Positions 15,779 through 23,299 of a stretch of 64,000 nucleotides of DNA are shown here, piece by piece (positions within the stretch are counted from its first letter, which is position 1; every line of letters begins with the position of its first letter). This stretch comes from Kyrpidia spormannii (GTDB lineage Bacteria > Bacillota > Bacilli > Kyrpidiales > Kyrpidiaceae), in the NCBI RefSeq assembly GCF_002804065.1, contig NZ_CP024955.1:558001-622000 (forward strand). The letters run 5' to 3'. The notes under the pieces are model-generated. The model ran no database searches. It saw nothing but the letters and a program-made list of their open reading frames with translations, and was not told the origin of the DNA. The position numbers and the translations under genes are program-made.

Positions 15779-16726
15779 ATGCAGGGGGAGCGGGGGACGT
15801 TATGGTCCCTGTGGGCCGTGGCGGCCACGTGGGGGATTAACGTGGTGATGGTGAAGTATCTGACGGGGATGTTTTCTCCCGTGGCGCTGGTGGCATTGCG
15901 GATCACGATGGCCGCCGTTCTCCTTCTCGTATTGTGGCGATGGCGCTGGAGTGGCGGGGCGGGGTGGCCCAAGGACAGGAAAGCGTGGATCGGGATTTTT
16001 GCCGCCGGGTTCCTCAGTATTTATCTTCATCAGTTGTGTTTGGCCACCGGGGTGCGGTGGGCGTCGGCGGGGGTGGCATCGATCATTTTGGCCATGAATC
16101 CGCTCATTACCAGTGTTTCTGCTCACTGGTTGTTCGGGGAGTCCTTTGGATGGCGCCAAGCGATGGGGGTGTTGTTGGGCTTCGGGGGAGTATCCCTGGC
16201 GGTACTCCGGGGCGGAGAGGCGTGGATAGCGGGTCCCGAGGCGCTCCGGGGGGAGGCCTTGGTTTTCGTGGCCATGCTCGTTTACGTGGCCGGGGGACTG
16301 GTGATCCGGTGGATTGGCCCTCGGGCGGGGGCCATGGAAATCACCACGTTCTCCCACTTGTTTGCCTCGGTGTTGCTTTTGGGGACTGCGACGGGAACGG
16401 GGGTGTGGGGCGAAGATGCGGGGTGGCCCCTGGATGTTTGGCCTTGGATCGTGATGATCCTGTCAGGGTGGGGAGCGACGGCTCTTGGGACGATGTTTTG
16501 GAATGTCGGGATCCAGCGGATTGGCGCGACTCGAACCAGTATCTTCCTCAACACGACCCCCGCCGCCGGGGTGATCTTTGGCGGAATCTTTCTTCATGAA
16601 CACATCGGGATCCCGGAGGTGGCGGGGCTTTTGCTGGTGGTGGCGGGCGTGTACCTGGGTTCCCGAAAGAGTGCCGTGCGCCCCCCGAAGGGCGCCGCGC
16701 CTTCGACCGGGGCTATTTCTCGTTGA
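15779..16726 (+). CDS. EamA/DMT superfamily transporter
   Basis: This 315-residue protein has ten predicted membrane helices in two EamA repeats. The first begins WAVAATWGINVVMVKYL and ends near GGVSLAVLRGG; the second begins GEALVFVAMLVYVAGGLVIR and ends with LNTTPAAGVIFGGIFLHE and VAGVYLGSR. Family members export amino acids, nucleosides or other metabolites. The ATG at 15779 places the first helix directly after the start; the frame is open upstream into the preceding gene. It may be controlled by the WYL regulator just upstream, though a separate AT-rich segment before the start could hold its own promoter. Confidence 0.85.
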   Translation: MQGERGTLWSLWAVAATWGINVVMVKYLTGMFSPVALVALRITMAAVLLLVLWRWRWSGGAGWPKDRKAWIGIFAAGFLSIYLHQLCLATGVRWASAGVASIILAMNPLITSVSAHWLFGESFGWRQAMGVLLGFGGVSLAVLRGGEAWIAGPEALRGEALVFVAMLVYVAGGLVIRWIGPRAGAMEITTFSHLFASVLLLGTATGTGVWGEDAGWPLDVWPWIVMILSGWGATALGTMFWNVGIQRIGATRTSIFLNTTPAAGVIFGGIFLHEHIGIPEVAGLLLVVAGVYLGSRKSAVRPPKGAAPSTGAISR

Positions 16727-16957
16727 CAATGGGCCGGAGAGGGCCGGAACCGGAGGGCTCAAGGGGCCGGAGCCACTGTCGCGCACTGCCGATATAACGA
16801 TTTACCCCTCATCTTCGTCCTAAGGTACGGCCGGTCTGTCGAAAGAAGAGGACATCGACGGGGATGGCTGAGGCTCCTTTGGCCGACGACGGTGCGGGTG
16901 GAGCTTCTTTTTTTGTCCCTTTGCGAGCGAGTTCGGGGGCGGCTTGGAGGTGCTGGG

Positions 16958-17551
16958 ATGGAAAGTGACGAAGCGTTGGCCCGGGCTTTTGCAGAGGGTC
17001 ATACCGGATCCTTTGAAGTCCTTGTTTATCGATACCATCGCCCGATTCACGCTTATATCCAGCGCCTTCTGGGAAGAACGGAGCCGGCGGAGGATCTGGT
17101 GCAGGAGACGTTCTTTCGGTTCGTCCGGGAGGTACAACGGGGACGAGTGCCGGAGCGGGTTCGCCCGTGGCTCTACCGGGTGGCGACGAATTTGTGCCGG
17201 GATTACTGGAAAGCGGCGGAGCGGCGTTCGGAGCCCGGGCTGCCCGAGGACTGGAGCCCGGCGGTGCTGGAGAAACCCTCGGTGTCGGAGATCTATGAGC
17301 GCCTGGAAACCCGGCAGATGATCCGGGATGCCTTAGATGAACTTTCCGAGATCCAGAAGCGTATGGTCATCTTGCGATTTTATCAGGACCTGACGTACCG
17401 GGAGATCGCCGAGGTGTTGGAGGTGCCGGAGGGGACTGTCAAAGCATACCTGTTCAAGGCGCTGCGCCACCTTCGGGAGGTCTTTGAGCAGAGGGAGCCG
17501 ATGGGAAAAGGGGGCGAAGGGATTGCGGCCAGGGCAATATCCAGGCGATGA
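16958..17551 (+). CDS. ECF-type RNA polymerase sigma factor
   Basis: This 197-residue protein has sigma region 2 (residues 10-80: FEVLVYRYHRPIHAYIQRLL, then AEDLVQETFFRFV) and region 4 (about 115-170: RMVILRFYQDLTYREIAEVL and PEGTVKAYLFKALRHLRE). It lacks regions 1 and 3, as ECF sigmas do. It would direct RNA polymerase to a small regulon, perhaps including its own operon. The ATG at 16958 follows GGAGG at a good distance. Downstream lie a membrane protein and an ABC ATPase in the same direction. This order recalls the Bacillus sigY-yxl operon, in which the partner membrane proteins restrain the sigma factor. Confidence 0.9.
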   Translation: MESDEALARAFAEGHTGSFEVLVYRYHRPIHAYIQRLLGRTEPAEDLVQETFFRFVREVQRGRVPERVRPWLYRVATNLCRDYWKAAERRSEPGLPEDWSPAVLEKPSVSEIYERLETRQMIRDALDELSEIQKRMVILRFYQDLTYREIAEVLEVPEGTVKAYLFKALRHLREVFEQREPMGKGGEGIAARAISRR

Positions 17552-17570
17552 CAGGCTCGATTCGGAGTTG

Positions 17571-18380
17571 ATGGAGCTGGAGCGGATGATGCGCCCCCGT
17601 TTGGCGCCCTATCCGGTGAAAGAGCCCACCCCGGAGGAAAGCCGTCAATTGGTGCAGCACCTTCTGCAGCGCGCCGAGCGGCAGGACCCTCTGTCGGATC
17701 TGGAAACCCGGGGAGTAAGGCGGCGGATGCTCTCCTTGGGACAGTTCATCCGGCTTCAGATGGGGACTTACGGATGGGGATTCTGGGCGGTGAGCCTGGT
17801 GATTTTTGTGCTGCTCACCCTTTCTGCGACCCAGATGTCCCAGGGGCATGGAGAGTCGTCTCTGAATCTCTATGCCATGATTTTGCCAGGTTATGTGGTG
17901 GCAGCTGCGGTTTACGGTCGGGTATCCGGAGATCGGGGCATGCGGCTGGTGGAGAATACCGTGCCGTTCCCGCCGGCGCTGCTTTGGCTCATACGGGTTC
18001 TGGTGGTGACGGGGTTGAACATCGCCTTCGGGGTTCTGGGGACGGCGCTTTTGGCGTTTACCGTGCGTGGGATGGAGCCTTTTTTGTTCTTGGTCCACTG
18101 GCTGTCCGCGGTGTTTGCTACGGGTGGGCTCACGGCCTGGGTGCTTTTTCGCCGGGGGGTTCGCCCGGCCATAGCCACGGGCATCGAGGTCTGGGCGCTG
18201 GCCGCGGTGCTTCAGCAGCCGTCTTTTCTGGGAGATACCGCGGCCTCTTGGGGAAGCGTGCTCTTGCTCGTCGCCGGCTTGGCGGCGATGGTGCGGGCCG
18301 GACGAAGGGGGTACGCGATGTGGAAGGCCTGGGCTGGAGTTCCCGGCTTGGTCGGGTGGCCTCTACACCGCCGAGGGTAG
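17571..18380 (+). CDS. Multi-pass membrane protein with cytoplasmic N-terminus; likely sigma-factor partner or ABC membrane subunit
   Basis: About 269 residues. The first 80 are soluble and charged (KEPTPEESRQLVQHLLQRAE), followed by six or so hydrophobic helices from FWAVSLVIFVLLTL to WGSVLLLVAGLAAMV. Its place between an ECF sigma gene and an ABC ATPase, with a 19-base gap to the former, suggests one of two roles: anti-sigma factor (soluble N-terminus binding the sigma) or the membrane component used by the ATPase. Both would fit a SigY-like operon. I do not recognise a precise family. The ATG at 17571 is chosen because it falls just after the sigma gene; the frame is also open upstream to a TTG within that gene, so the start is uncertain. 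Confidence 0.7.
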   Translation: MELERMMRPRLAPYPVKEPTPEESRQLVQHLLQRAERQDPLSDLETRGVRRRMLSLGQFIRLQMGTYGWGFWAVSLVIFVLLTLSATQMSQGHGESSLNLYAMILPGYVVAAAVYGRVSGDRGMRLVENTVPFPPALLWLIRVLVVTGLNIAFGVLGTALLAFTVRGMEPFLFLVHWLSAVFATGGLTAWVLFRRGVRPAIATGIEVWALAAVLQQPSFLGDTAASWGSVLLLVAGLAAMVRAGRRGYAMWKAWAGVPGLVGWPLHRRG

Positions 18381-18405
18381 AAGGGCGGCCAGGAGGAGAA
18401 GCTGG

Positions 18406-19263
18406 ATGATTACCATGGTCGATGTTCACTTTTGCCGGGAGGGGTTTTGTTTGGCCATCCCCGGCCGCCTGACTTTGGGGCGGGGGCTGACCCTGCTGGT
18501 CGGGCCCAATGGAGCAGGAAAATCAACCCTTCTCGAAGTGCTCTCCACGGCGGCGATGCCCGACCAAGGGGAAATCTGGTATCGGGATCGGCGGGTTATC
18601 GAGGACCTGGCTGGCATCCGGGGGACGATCGGCTATCTTCCCGCCGATTTTCAACCTTATTCTCATATGACGCCGAGGCGATTTCTTCAGTACATGGCCG
18701 TCCTCAAAGGGGTGGATCCGGGCATTGAGGTAGAGGAAAGGCTGGCGCGAACCGATCTCGTTCCCGTTTGCGACGTCAGAATTTCTAAACTGTCTGAGGG
18801 TACGAAGCGGCGGTTGGGCATTGCCCAGGCTCTTCTCGGGTCCCCGGAGGTTCTATTGCTCGACGAACCACTTACCCACCTGGACGGAGTTGAGCGGCGT
18901 AAAATGATCGAGTTTTTGACTCGATACGCCAGAGGCCGCACGGTGGTAGCCGTCAGTCACGAACTGGATGAATGGGATCATGTGGATCAGATCGTGTGGC
19001 TCGAGCAGGGTCAGCCTGTTTTTTTCGGGCCACCGGCGCTATGGGTGACGGGGTTGGGGGAAAAAGTGTGGTCTAAGGTGCTCGATCCCGAAGAGCTCGA
19101 AGGGCTGGAGTCTCGTCGGATCCTCGCCTGGCGGTGGACAGGGGACCGCGTCCGGGTACGTTTGTTTGCCCGGATGGCGCCCGGGGACGGGTTTCGGGAA
19201 GAAACACCCACTCTCCAAGAGGCCTACGTGATTCGGCGGGAGGAGCGGCGGATCGGTCCCTAG
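18406..19263 (+). CDS. ABC transporter ATP-binding protein of the sigma-factor operon
   Basis: This 285-residue ATPase has Walker A VGPNGAGKSTLLE, Q-loop region IGYLPADFQPY, a divergent signature LSEGTKRRLGIAQ (Glu instead of Gly at the second position), Walker B LLLDEPLTHLDG and H-loop VSHELDEWDHV. The arrangement is that of ABC-2 exporters such as YxlF of the Bacillus sigY operon. The ATG at 18406 has AGGAGGAG upstream and lies 25 bases after the membrane protein gene. No separate permease follows, so the membrane protein upstream is the only candidate partner here. The modified Q-loop (LPADF, lacking Gln) and the modified signature suggest slower or regulatory ATP hydrolysis. Confidence 0.88.
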   Translation: MITMVDVHFCREGFCLAIPGRLTLGRGLTLLVGPNGAGKSTLLEVLSTAAMPDQGEIWYRDRRVIEDLAGIRGTIGYLPADFQPYSHMTPRRFLQYMAVLKGVDPGIEVEERLARTDLVPVCDVRISKLSEGTKRRLGIAQALLGSPEVLLLDEPLTHLDGVERRKMIEFLTRYARGRTVVAVSHELDEWDHVDQIVWLEQGQPVFFGPPALWVTGLGEKVWSKVLDPEELEGLESRRILAWRWTGDRVRVRLFARMAPGDGFREETPTLQEAYVIRREERRIGP

Positions 19264-19355
19264 GCTTGCGGCCTCCTGTCCTGGTCCGACTGGCGGTTGT
19301 CGAAGGTTGCGGAAAAAGGGTGAAGCAGGGTCGCAGTCGTTCTGTCGCATGCGTC

Positions 19356-19667
19356 TTACGCCCAAGTCGCGTCCTCCATCGGTGTGATGCCGTCAAGGAT
19401 ATAGCTCAATTCGTTGGCAAAATGAAGGGAAAGAGGTTCGGGGAGACGGCTCAGAGCCTCCCGGATCCCCAAGCGCTCCAAAGCGTCATCCAAAGATTCC
19501 GGCTTTTCGCTCATGACCTCAAAATATTGGCGCACTTCATCGACAAAATCGTAGAAGGCGGCACCAAAGCGGAGAGAGTCGTCCTCCAGAGATTCGAGAT
19601 CGGCGGTTTGTAAGCGATTCCACTGTTCCAACAGTTGACTCACACGATCCTTGACCACCTCTTCCAT
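19356..19667 (-). CDS. Small acidic helical protein of unknown function
   Basis: This 103-residue soluble protein begins MEEVVKDRVSQLLEQWNRLQ and is strongly acidic and helical throughout, with DFVDEVRQYFEVM and a C-terminal ILDGITPMEDATWA. It has no signal peptide, membrane helix or cysteine pair. I do not recognise a family. The ATG at 19667 is supported by AAGGAGGG just upstream; the frame extends 73 codons further but without a ribosome binding site and with an unrelated composition. It converges with the sigma/ABC operon and lies downstream of the antiporter in the same direction, separated by about 380 bases. Confidence 0.65.
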   Translation of the reverse strand: MEEVVKDRVSQLLEQWNRLQTADLESLEDDSLRFGAAFYDFVDEVRQYFEVMSEKPESLDDALERLGIREALSRLPEPLSLHFANELSYILDGITPMEDATWA

Positions 19668-20019
19668 CGTTGTTCCCTCCTTGGTTTCCCCGCAGTGGTG
19701 TTTCCTTGGGGGATTGTGAAAGGATTCACGAACCTCCGGCTCTACCCGGAAGTTTCGTATCTTTATTCTACACCCTCGGGGATCCCAGAAGATCGAAAAA
19801 ATCGTGAACTGTATGTCAAAACTTCGACATAATGAGTCTTGGTAGGCAACACCTTTGGATGAGGGGCTCCCCGCCAAAACCACCATAGGGTTCGGCGAGG
19901 AGGCCGTAGAAACTTTTGCCCCCCTTCACACCTCCGGAGGACGCCGGTCCGCCCGAGGACGGGTTTTCTCCAGTTGGGCGGCCAGGCGGCAGAGCGAATC
20001 TTCCTGGTCGGAAAGACAG

Positions 20020-20046
20020 AAAGCCCGGGCCAGACCCCGGGGCTTT
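20020..20046 (-). terminator. Intrinsic terminator after the antiporter gene
   Basis: The minus strand reads aaagccccgggg-tct-ggcccgggcttt, a long near-perfect stem starting a few bases after the antiporter stop, with TTT at its end. The remainder of 19668-20051 shows no gene that I can support. Confidence 0.75.
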
Positions 20047-20051
20047 GCAGG

Positions 20052-21377
20052 TTATTTCACGCTTGGCACAGCGTCCAAGGTCACCTCTTCCTGGGGTTTG
20101 ACTGCAGCTACTTTTTCGTCCCCGGGCATCAAGGGCCGGCCCGTTTTCACGACAAATCGGAGCCAACTGCCGGCCATCCAGGATGTGACCAGGGCCAACA
20201 TGACCAGTACGGCGAAAAAGGGTTCGCTGATGAGCCCCAGGGAGAAGGCCACCGTGGATAGCACGATCCCCGGTCCGCCCCGGGCGTTCATCGCCGCCGC
20301 GAGGTTCATACTGGTGAGCCGATCGAGATGGAGCAACCGACAGGTGAGGTACACCACGGTACCCTGTACCGCCGTTGCGAAAAGGAGATAGAGGAGGAAA
20401 AAACCCAGGGGGAATTGTCTCGCCAAATCGAGTTGCAGCCCCACCATGGCAAAATAAAGCGGGATGAAAAAGGAGAAAGAGATCTCGCGAATGCTGTTTT
20501 CCACGCGATCGAAGAGATGCTCCGGAAAGGCGAGTTTGACGGCGATGCCGGCGAGCAGCGCCCCAAACATCACGTCCACACCTAGGTAGCCGGCGAGGAG
20601 GGCCAGCATGAGCAGGATCGCCAAAATATAGCCGAGAAAAGAGGCCCGTACGAGAATGTTAAACCGGTTTCCATTGATCAGCCGAAGCACTCGGGGCAAA
20701 ACGAGTAAACAGACGGCGATCAGCCCGAAGGTAGCCCCTGTGCTCCGGAGGACGGTGGCGATTCCTTGATGGGACTCGGCGCCAGCGAGTCCCGCAGCCA
20801 GGGCCAGCCCCACCCACAAGAGAGTGTCATGGATTCCCGCCACAGCCACCACGAGCTTGGCAAATCGAGTGTGCATCACCCCGAGATCGAACAAGATTTT
20901 GGAGATGACCGGAATGGATGTTACGGCGATGGAGATGGCAACCACGATTTTAAAAGCGAGTAGGCTTTGGGCCGGACCCAGGAGATCGGCAGGATTCATG
21001 AATCCCGTGAACACCCATCCCCCTGCGAAAGGAATCAGCGTAGACCCGGCGAGAATCGCCAATCCAATGGACGTATCGCCCCGGTTAAACTTGGGTTGGA
21101 ATTTAAGGCCGGAATTAAACATGAGGAAGATCAACCCGAGTTGGTAAACCAAGCCGAGCAGCTTTCCTTGGGCCGGGAACCCCTGGTACAGCCACTGGAA
21201 GGTGTCCGGGGCAAAGTGTCCGAATACCGTCGGCCCGAGCACCAGTCCCCCGGCTACCTCGCCGATCACCCGGGGCACTGTGAACCGCTCCGCCAGGTAA
21301 CCAAGGACGTTCGCGGCGACCAGCAGGGTGAGCAGGCTGAGCAGAAACCGCGTCATCTCGATGCCCGTTAAGCCCAT
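20052..21377 (-). CDS. Cation:proton antiporter (CPA2/KefB-NapA type)
   Basis: This 441-residue membrane protein has about 12-13 helices. The second helix region, VIGEVAGGLVLGPT, and the later ARGGPGIVLSTVAF match the NapA/KefB branch of monovalent cation:proton antiporters. It would exchange Na+ or K+ for protons and so help pH and salt balance. No TrkA-N/RCK domain is fused at the C-terminus, so it lacks the nucleotide-gated control of KefB. The ATG at 21377 is chosen because AAGGAGGG precedes it; the frame extends 71 codons further upstream without membrane character. The divergent ThDP-enzyme gene starts 290 bases away, and the space between them probably holds both promoters. Confidence 0.88.
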   Translation of the reverse strand: MGLTGIEMTRFLLSLLTLLVAANVLGYLAERFTVPRVIGEVAGGLVLGPTVFGHFAPDTFQWLYQGFPAQGKLLGLVYQLGLIFLMFNSGLKFQPKFNRGDTSIGLAILAGSTLIPFAGGWVFTGFMNPADLLGPAQSLLAFKIVVAISIAVTSIPVISKILFDLGVMHTRFAKLVVAVAGIHDTLLWVGLALAAGLAGAESHQGIATVLRSTGATFGLIAVCLLVLPRVLRLINGNRFNILVRASFLGYILAILLMLALLAGYLGVDVMFGALLAGIAVKLAFPEHLFDRVENSIREISFSFFIPLYFAMVGLQLDLARQFPLGFFLLYLLFATAVQGTVVYLTCRLLHLDRLTSMNLAAAMNARGGPGIVLSTVAFSLGLISEPFFAVLVMLALVTSWMAGSWLRFVVKTGRPLMPGDEKVAAVKPQEEVTLDAVPSVK

Positions 21378-21667
21378 CGACGATCCCTCCTTAGACATTC
21401 TCCTTTTGGTGCCACCGATGTGGCGGTTCGTGCACTGTGCTTGACACCATATTCCAGGACAAGGGTCGCCGGACAGGGCGGACTGCCCCGGATGACCACA
21501 CATTTTCACGGGAGTATGTTTCCGAATCAAAGAGTTTGCGGGACTCTCGGACGTGGCAGGGAATCGAGATGGGAACGTCGAATATAGCAAACATTGGCAT
21601 AGGAAACCCTGGCAGTGGCACAGGCTTGTCGGCAGATTTTTTCAATTGACAGAAAGGAGGCATTGTT
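21378..21667. other. Divergent intergenic region
   Basis: These 290 bases separate the divergent antiporter and ThDP-enzyme genes. They hold the two ribosome binding sites and presumably both promoters. I looked for -24/-12 sequences on the plus strand (TTGGCATAGG, TGGCAGTGG and TGGCACAGG are present) but none has GC at the required spacing. I found no gene or repeat. Confidence 0.5.
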
Positions 21668-23299
21668 GTGAAGGCTGTTCGCGGAGTGGTGGATTATCTG
21701 GTGTCGGGGGGAGTGTCGTACATCTTTGGAATTCCAGCGGGGTCCGTGAATGCCTTTTTCGATGAGCTGTACGATGTGCCGGAGATCGAGCCTGTGGTGG
21801 CCAAGCACGAGGGTGCGGCGAGTTACATGGCTGCCGCCTATGCCCGGGCCACCGGACATTTGGGGGTCTGTATCGGATCCAGTGGCCCCGGGAGCACGAA
21901 TCTTTTGACGGGTGCCGCCAATGCGTCCCGGGAGCACCTGCCGGTCCTTTTTTTGACGGGCCATGTGCCCGTGGACGCCATTGGGCGCAATGCGTCCCAG
22001 GAGTTTGATAGTGAGGCCGTGTACAAGCCCTTTGTAAAATACAGTGTGACGGTGAGGAGGCCGGAAGATCTGGTCGATGAAGTGGCAAAGGCCGTGACGA
22101 TCGCCTTGTCTGGGGTGCCGGGGCCGGTACACGTGGCCATGCCCATCGACGTCCAATTGTCGGAGGCCGAAGAGCTGCCGCTTCCCGCCTTTCCCAGGCG
22201 CGAAAAGGTGTTGCCGGACCCCGAGGCGGTCCGCGAGGCCGCTGTCAGGCTGGCACAAACTCCGGGGGTGGTTTTCGTCGGTCAGGGAGCCCGCCGGGCG
22301 ATTCCGGAGGTCATCGAGACGGCAGAACTTTTGGGGTGGCCCATCGTGGTCACGCCCCAGGCCAAAGGGTTGATTCCAGAGAGTTACCCCGGGTACATAG
22401 GAGTGTATGGGTTTGCGGGACATGAGAAAGCCGCGGAGTGGGTGAACGATCACCCCGAGAGGGCGTTGTTGATCGTCGGCTCGAGCCTCGGAGAGACGGC
22501 GACAAGCAACTATAGCAAGCCCCTAGGGGAGAGGCAGCTGATTGTTCAGATCGATTTTGACAAGACGGTATTCGGCCGAACGTATCGATGTGACGTACCC
22601 CTCCGTGGCGATGCGGACGTGACCTTGCAATGGCTGAACCGGGAGTTGCGGGAGTTGGGGCTATGCCGCCACGCCCGGGGAACGCAACCCGTCGCCCTCG
22701 AATCCGTGCCGTCGGAATTCAAAACCCAGAATGTGCTCCTCGCCCTTCAGCGATATTTGCCCCAGAACACCCGCTATACCGTCGACATCGGTGAGCACAT
22801 GTCTTATGTCATTCATTACATGCGGGTCCTGGACTACGATTCCTATGAAATTAACGTGCACTTTGGCCCGATGGGGATCGCCATTGGGTCGGCCATCGGG
22901 TATGCCCTCGCCGATCCCACCCGTCCAGTGGTGTGCATCACAGGAGACGGGTGTTTCTTTATGCACGGTATGGAGGTCCTCACCGCAAAGGAGTATCGGT
23001 TGCCCATCCTGTTTATCGTGATCAACAACGCCCGGCTCGGGATGGTGCATCACGGACATCTTTTGCAATATCATCGCGCCCACCCCCGGTTTCAACAAGA
23101 TCCCGTGAACATCGCCGGCATGGCGGCCCACCTGGGTGTCCCCGCTTTACGGGTGGAGAGGTTTGAGGATCTTGCCGATCCCCGGGTGGAGAATCTGTTG
23201 CAGGCGGACGGACCCGTGGTTTTGGACGTCGCCTTGGTGGACGACCAGGTGCCTCCCATGGGGGATCGGGTTAAGTTTCTATCATCTTTTGGCCGTTGA
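21668..23299 (+). CDS. Thiamine-diphosphate-dependent enzyme (acetolactate synthase-like)
   Basis: This 543-residue enzyme has the three-domain layout of the POX/ALS family. The N-terminal Pyr domain has FGIPAGSVNAFFDELY and the catalytic glutamate E48 in AKHEGAA. A central FAD/nucleotide-fold domain follows. The C-terminal PP domain has the ThDP motif TGDGCFFMHG near residue 425, ending in NNARLGM. Such enzymes decarboxylate 2-oxo acids and transfer or release the aldehyde unit. The substrate is not clear; branched-chain acetolactate synthases are normally in ilv operons with a small subunit, and neither is present. The GTG start at 21668 has AAAGGAGG upstream. Its last 18 bases overlap the 3' end of the convergent histidine kinase gene. 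Confidence 0.85.
   Translation: MKAVRGVVDYLVSGGVSYIFGIPAGSVNAFFDELYDVPEIEPVVAKHEGAASYMAAAYARATGHLGVCIGSSGPGSTNLLTGAANASREHLPVLFLTGHVPVDAIGRNASQEFDSEAVYKPFVKYSVTVRRPEDLVDEVAKAVTIALSGVPGPVHVAMPIDVQLSEAEELPLPAFPRREKVLPDPEAVREAAVRLAQTPGVVFVGQGARRAIPEVIETAELLGWPIVVTPQAKGLIPESYPGYIGVYGFAGHEKAAEWVNDHPERALLIVGSSLGETATSNYSKPLGERQLIVQIDFDKTVFGRTYRCDVPLRGDADVTLQWLNRELRELGLCRHARGTQPVALESVPSEFKTQNVLLALQRYLPQNTRYTVDIGEHMSYVIHYMRVLDYDSYEINVHFGPMGIAIGSAIGYALADPTRPVVCITGDGCFFMHGMEVLTAKEYRLPILFIVINNARLGMVHHGHLLQYHRAHPRFQQDPVNIAGMAAHLGVPALRVERFEDLADPRVENLLQADGPVVLDVALVDDQVPPMGDRVKFLSSFGR

Noticed and set aside
21586-21640. Possible sigma-54 promoter before the ThDP-enzyme gene
   Set aside because: TTGGCATAGG, TGGCAGTGG and TGGCACAGG all lack GC at 12 bases from GG.
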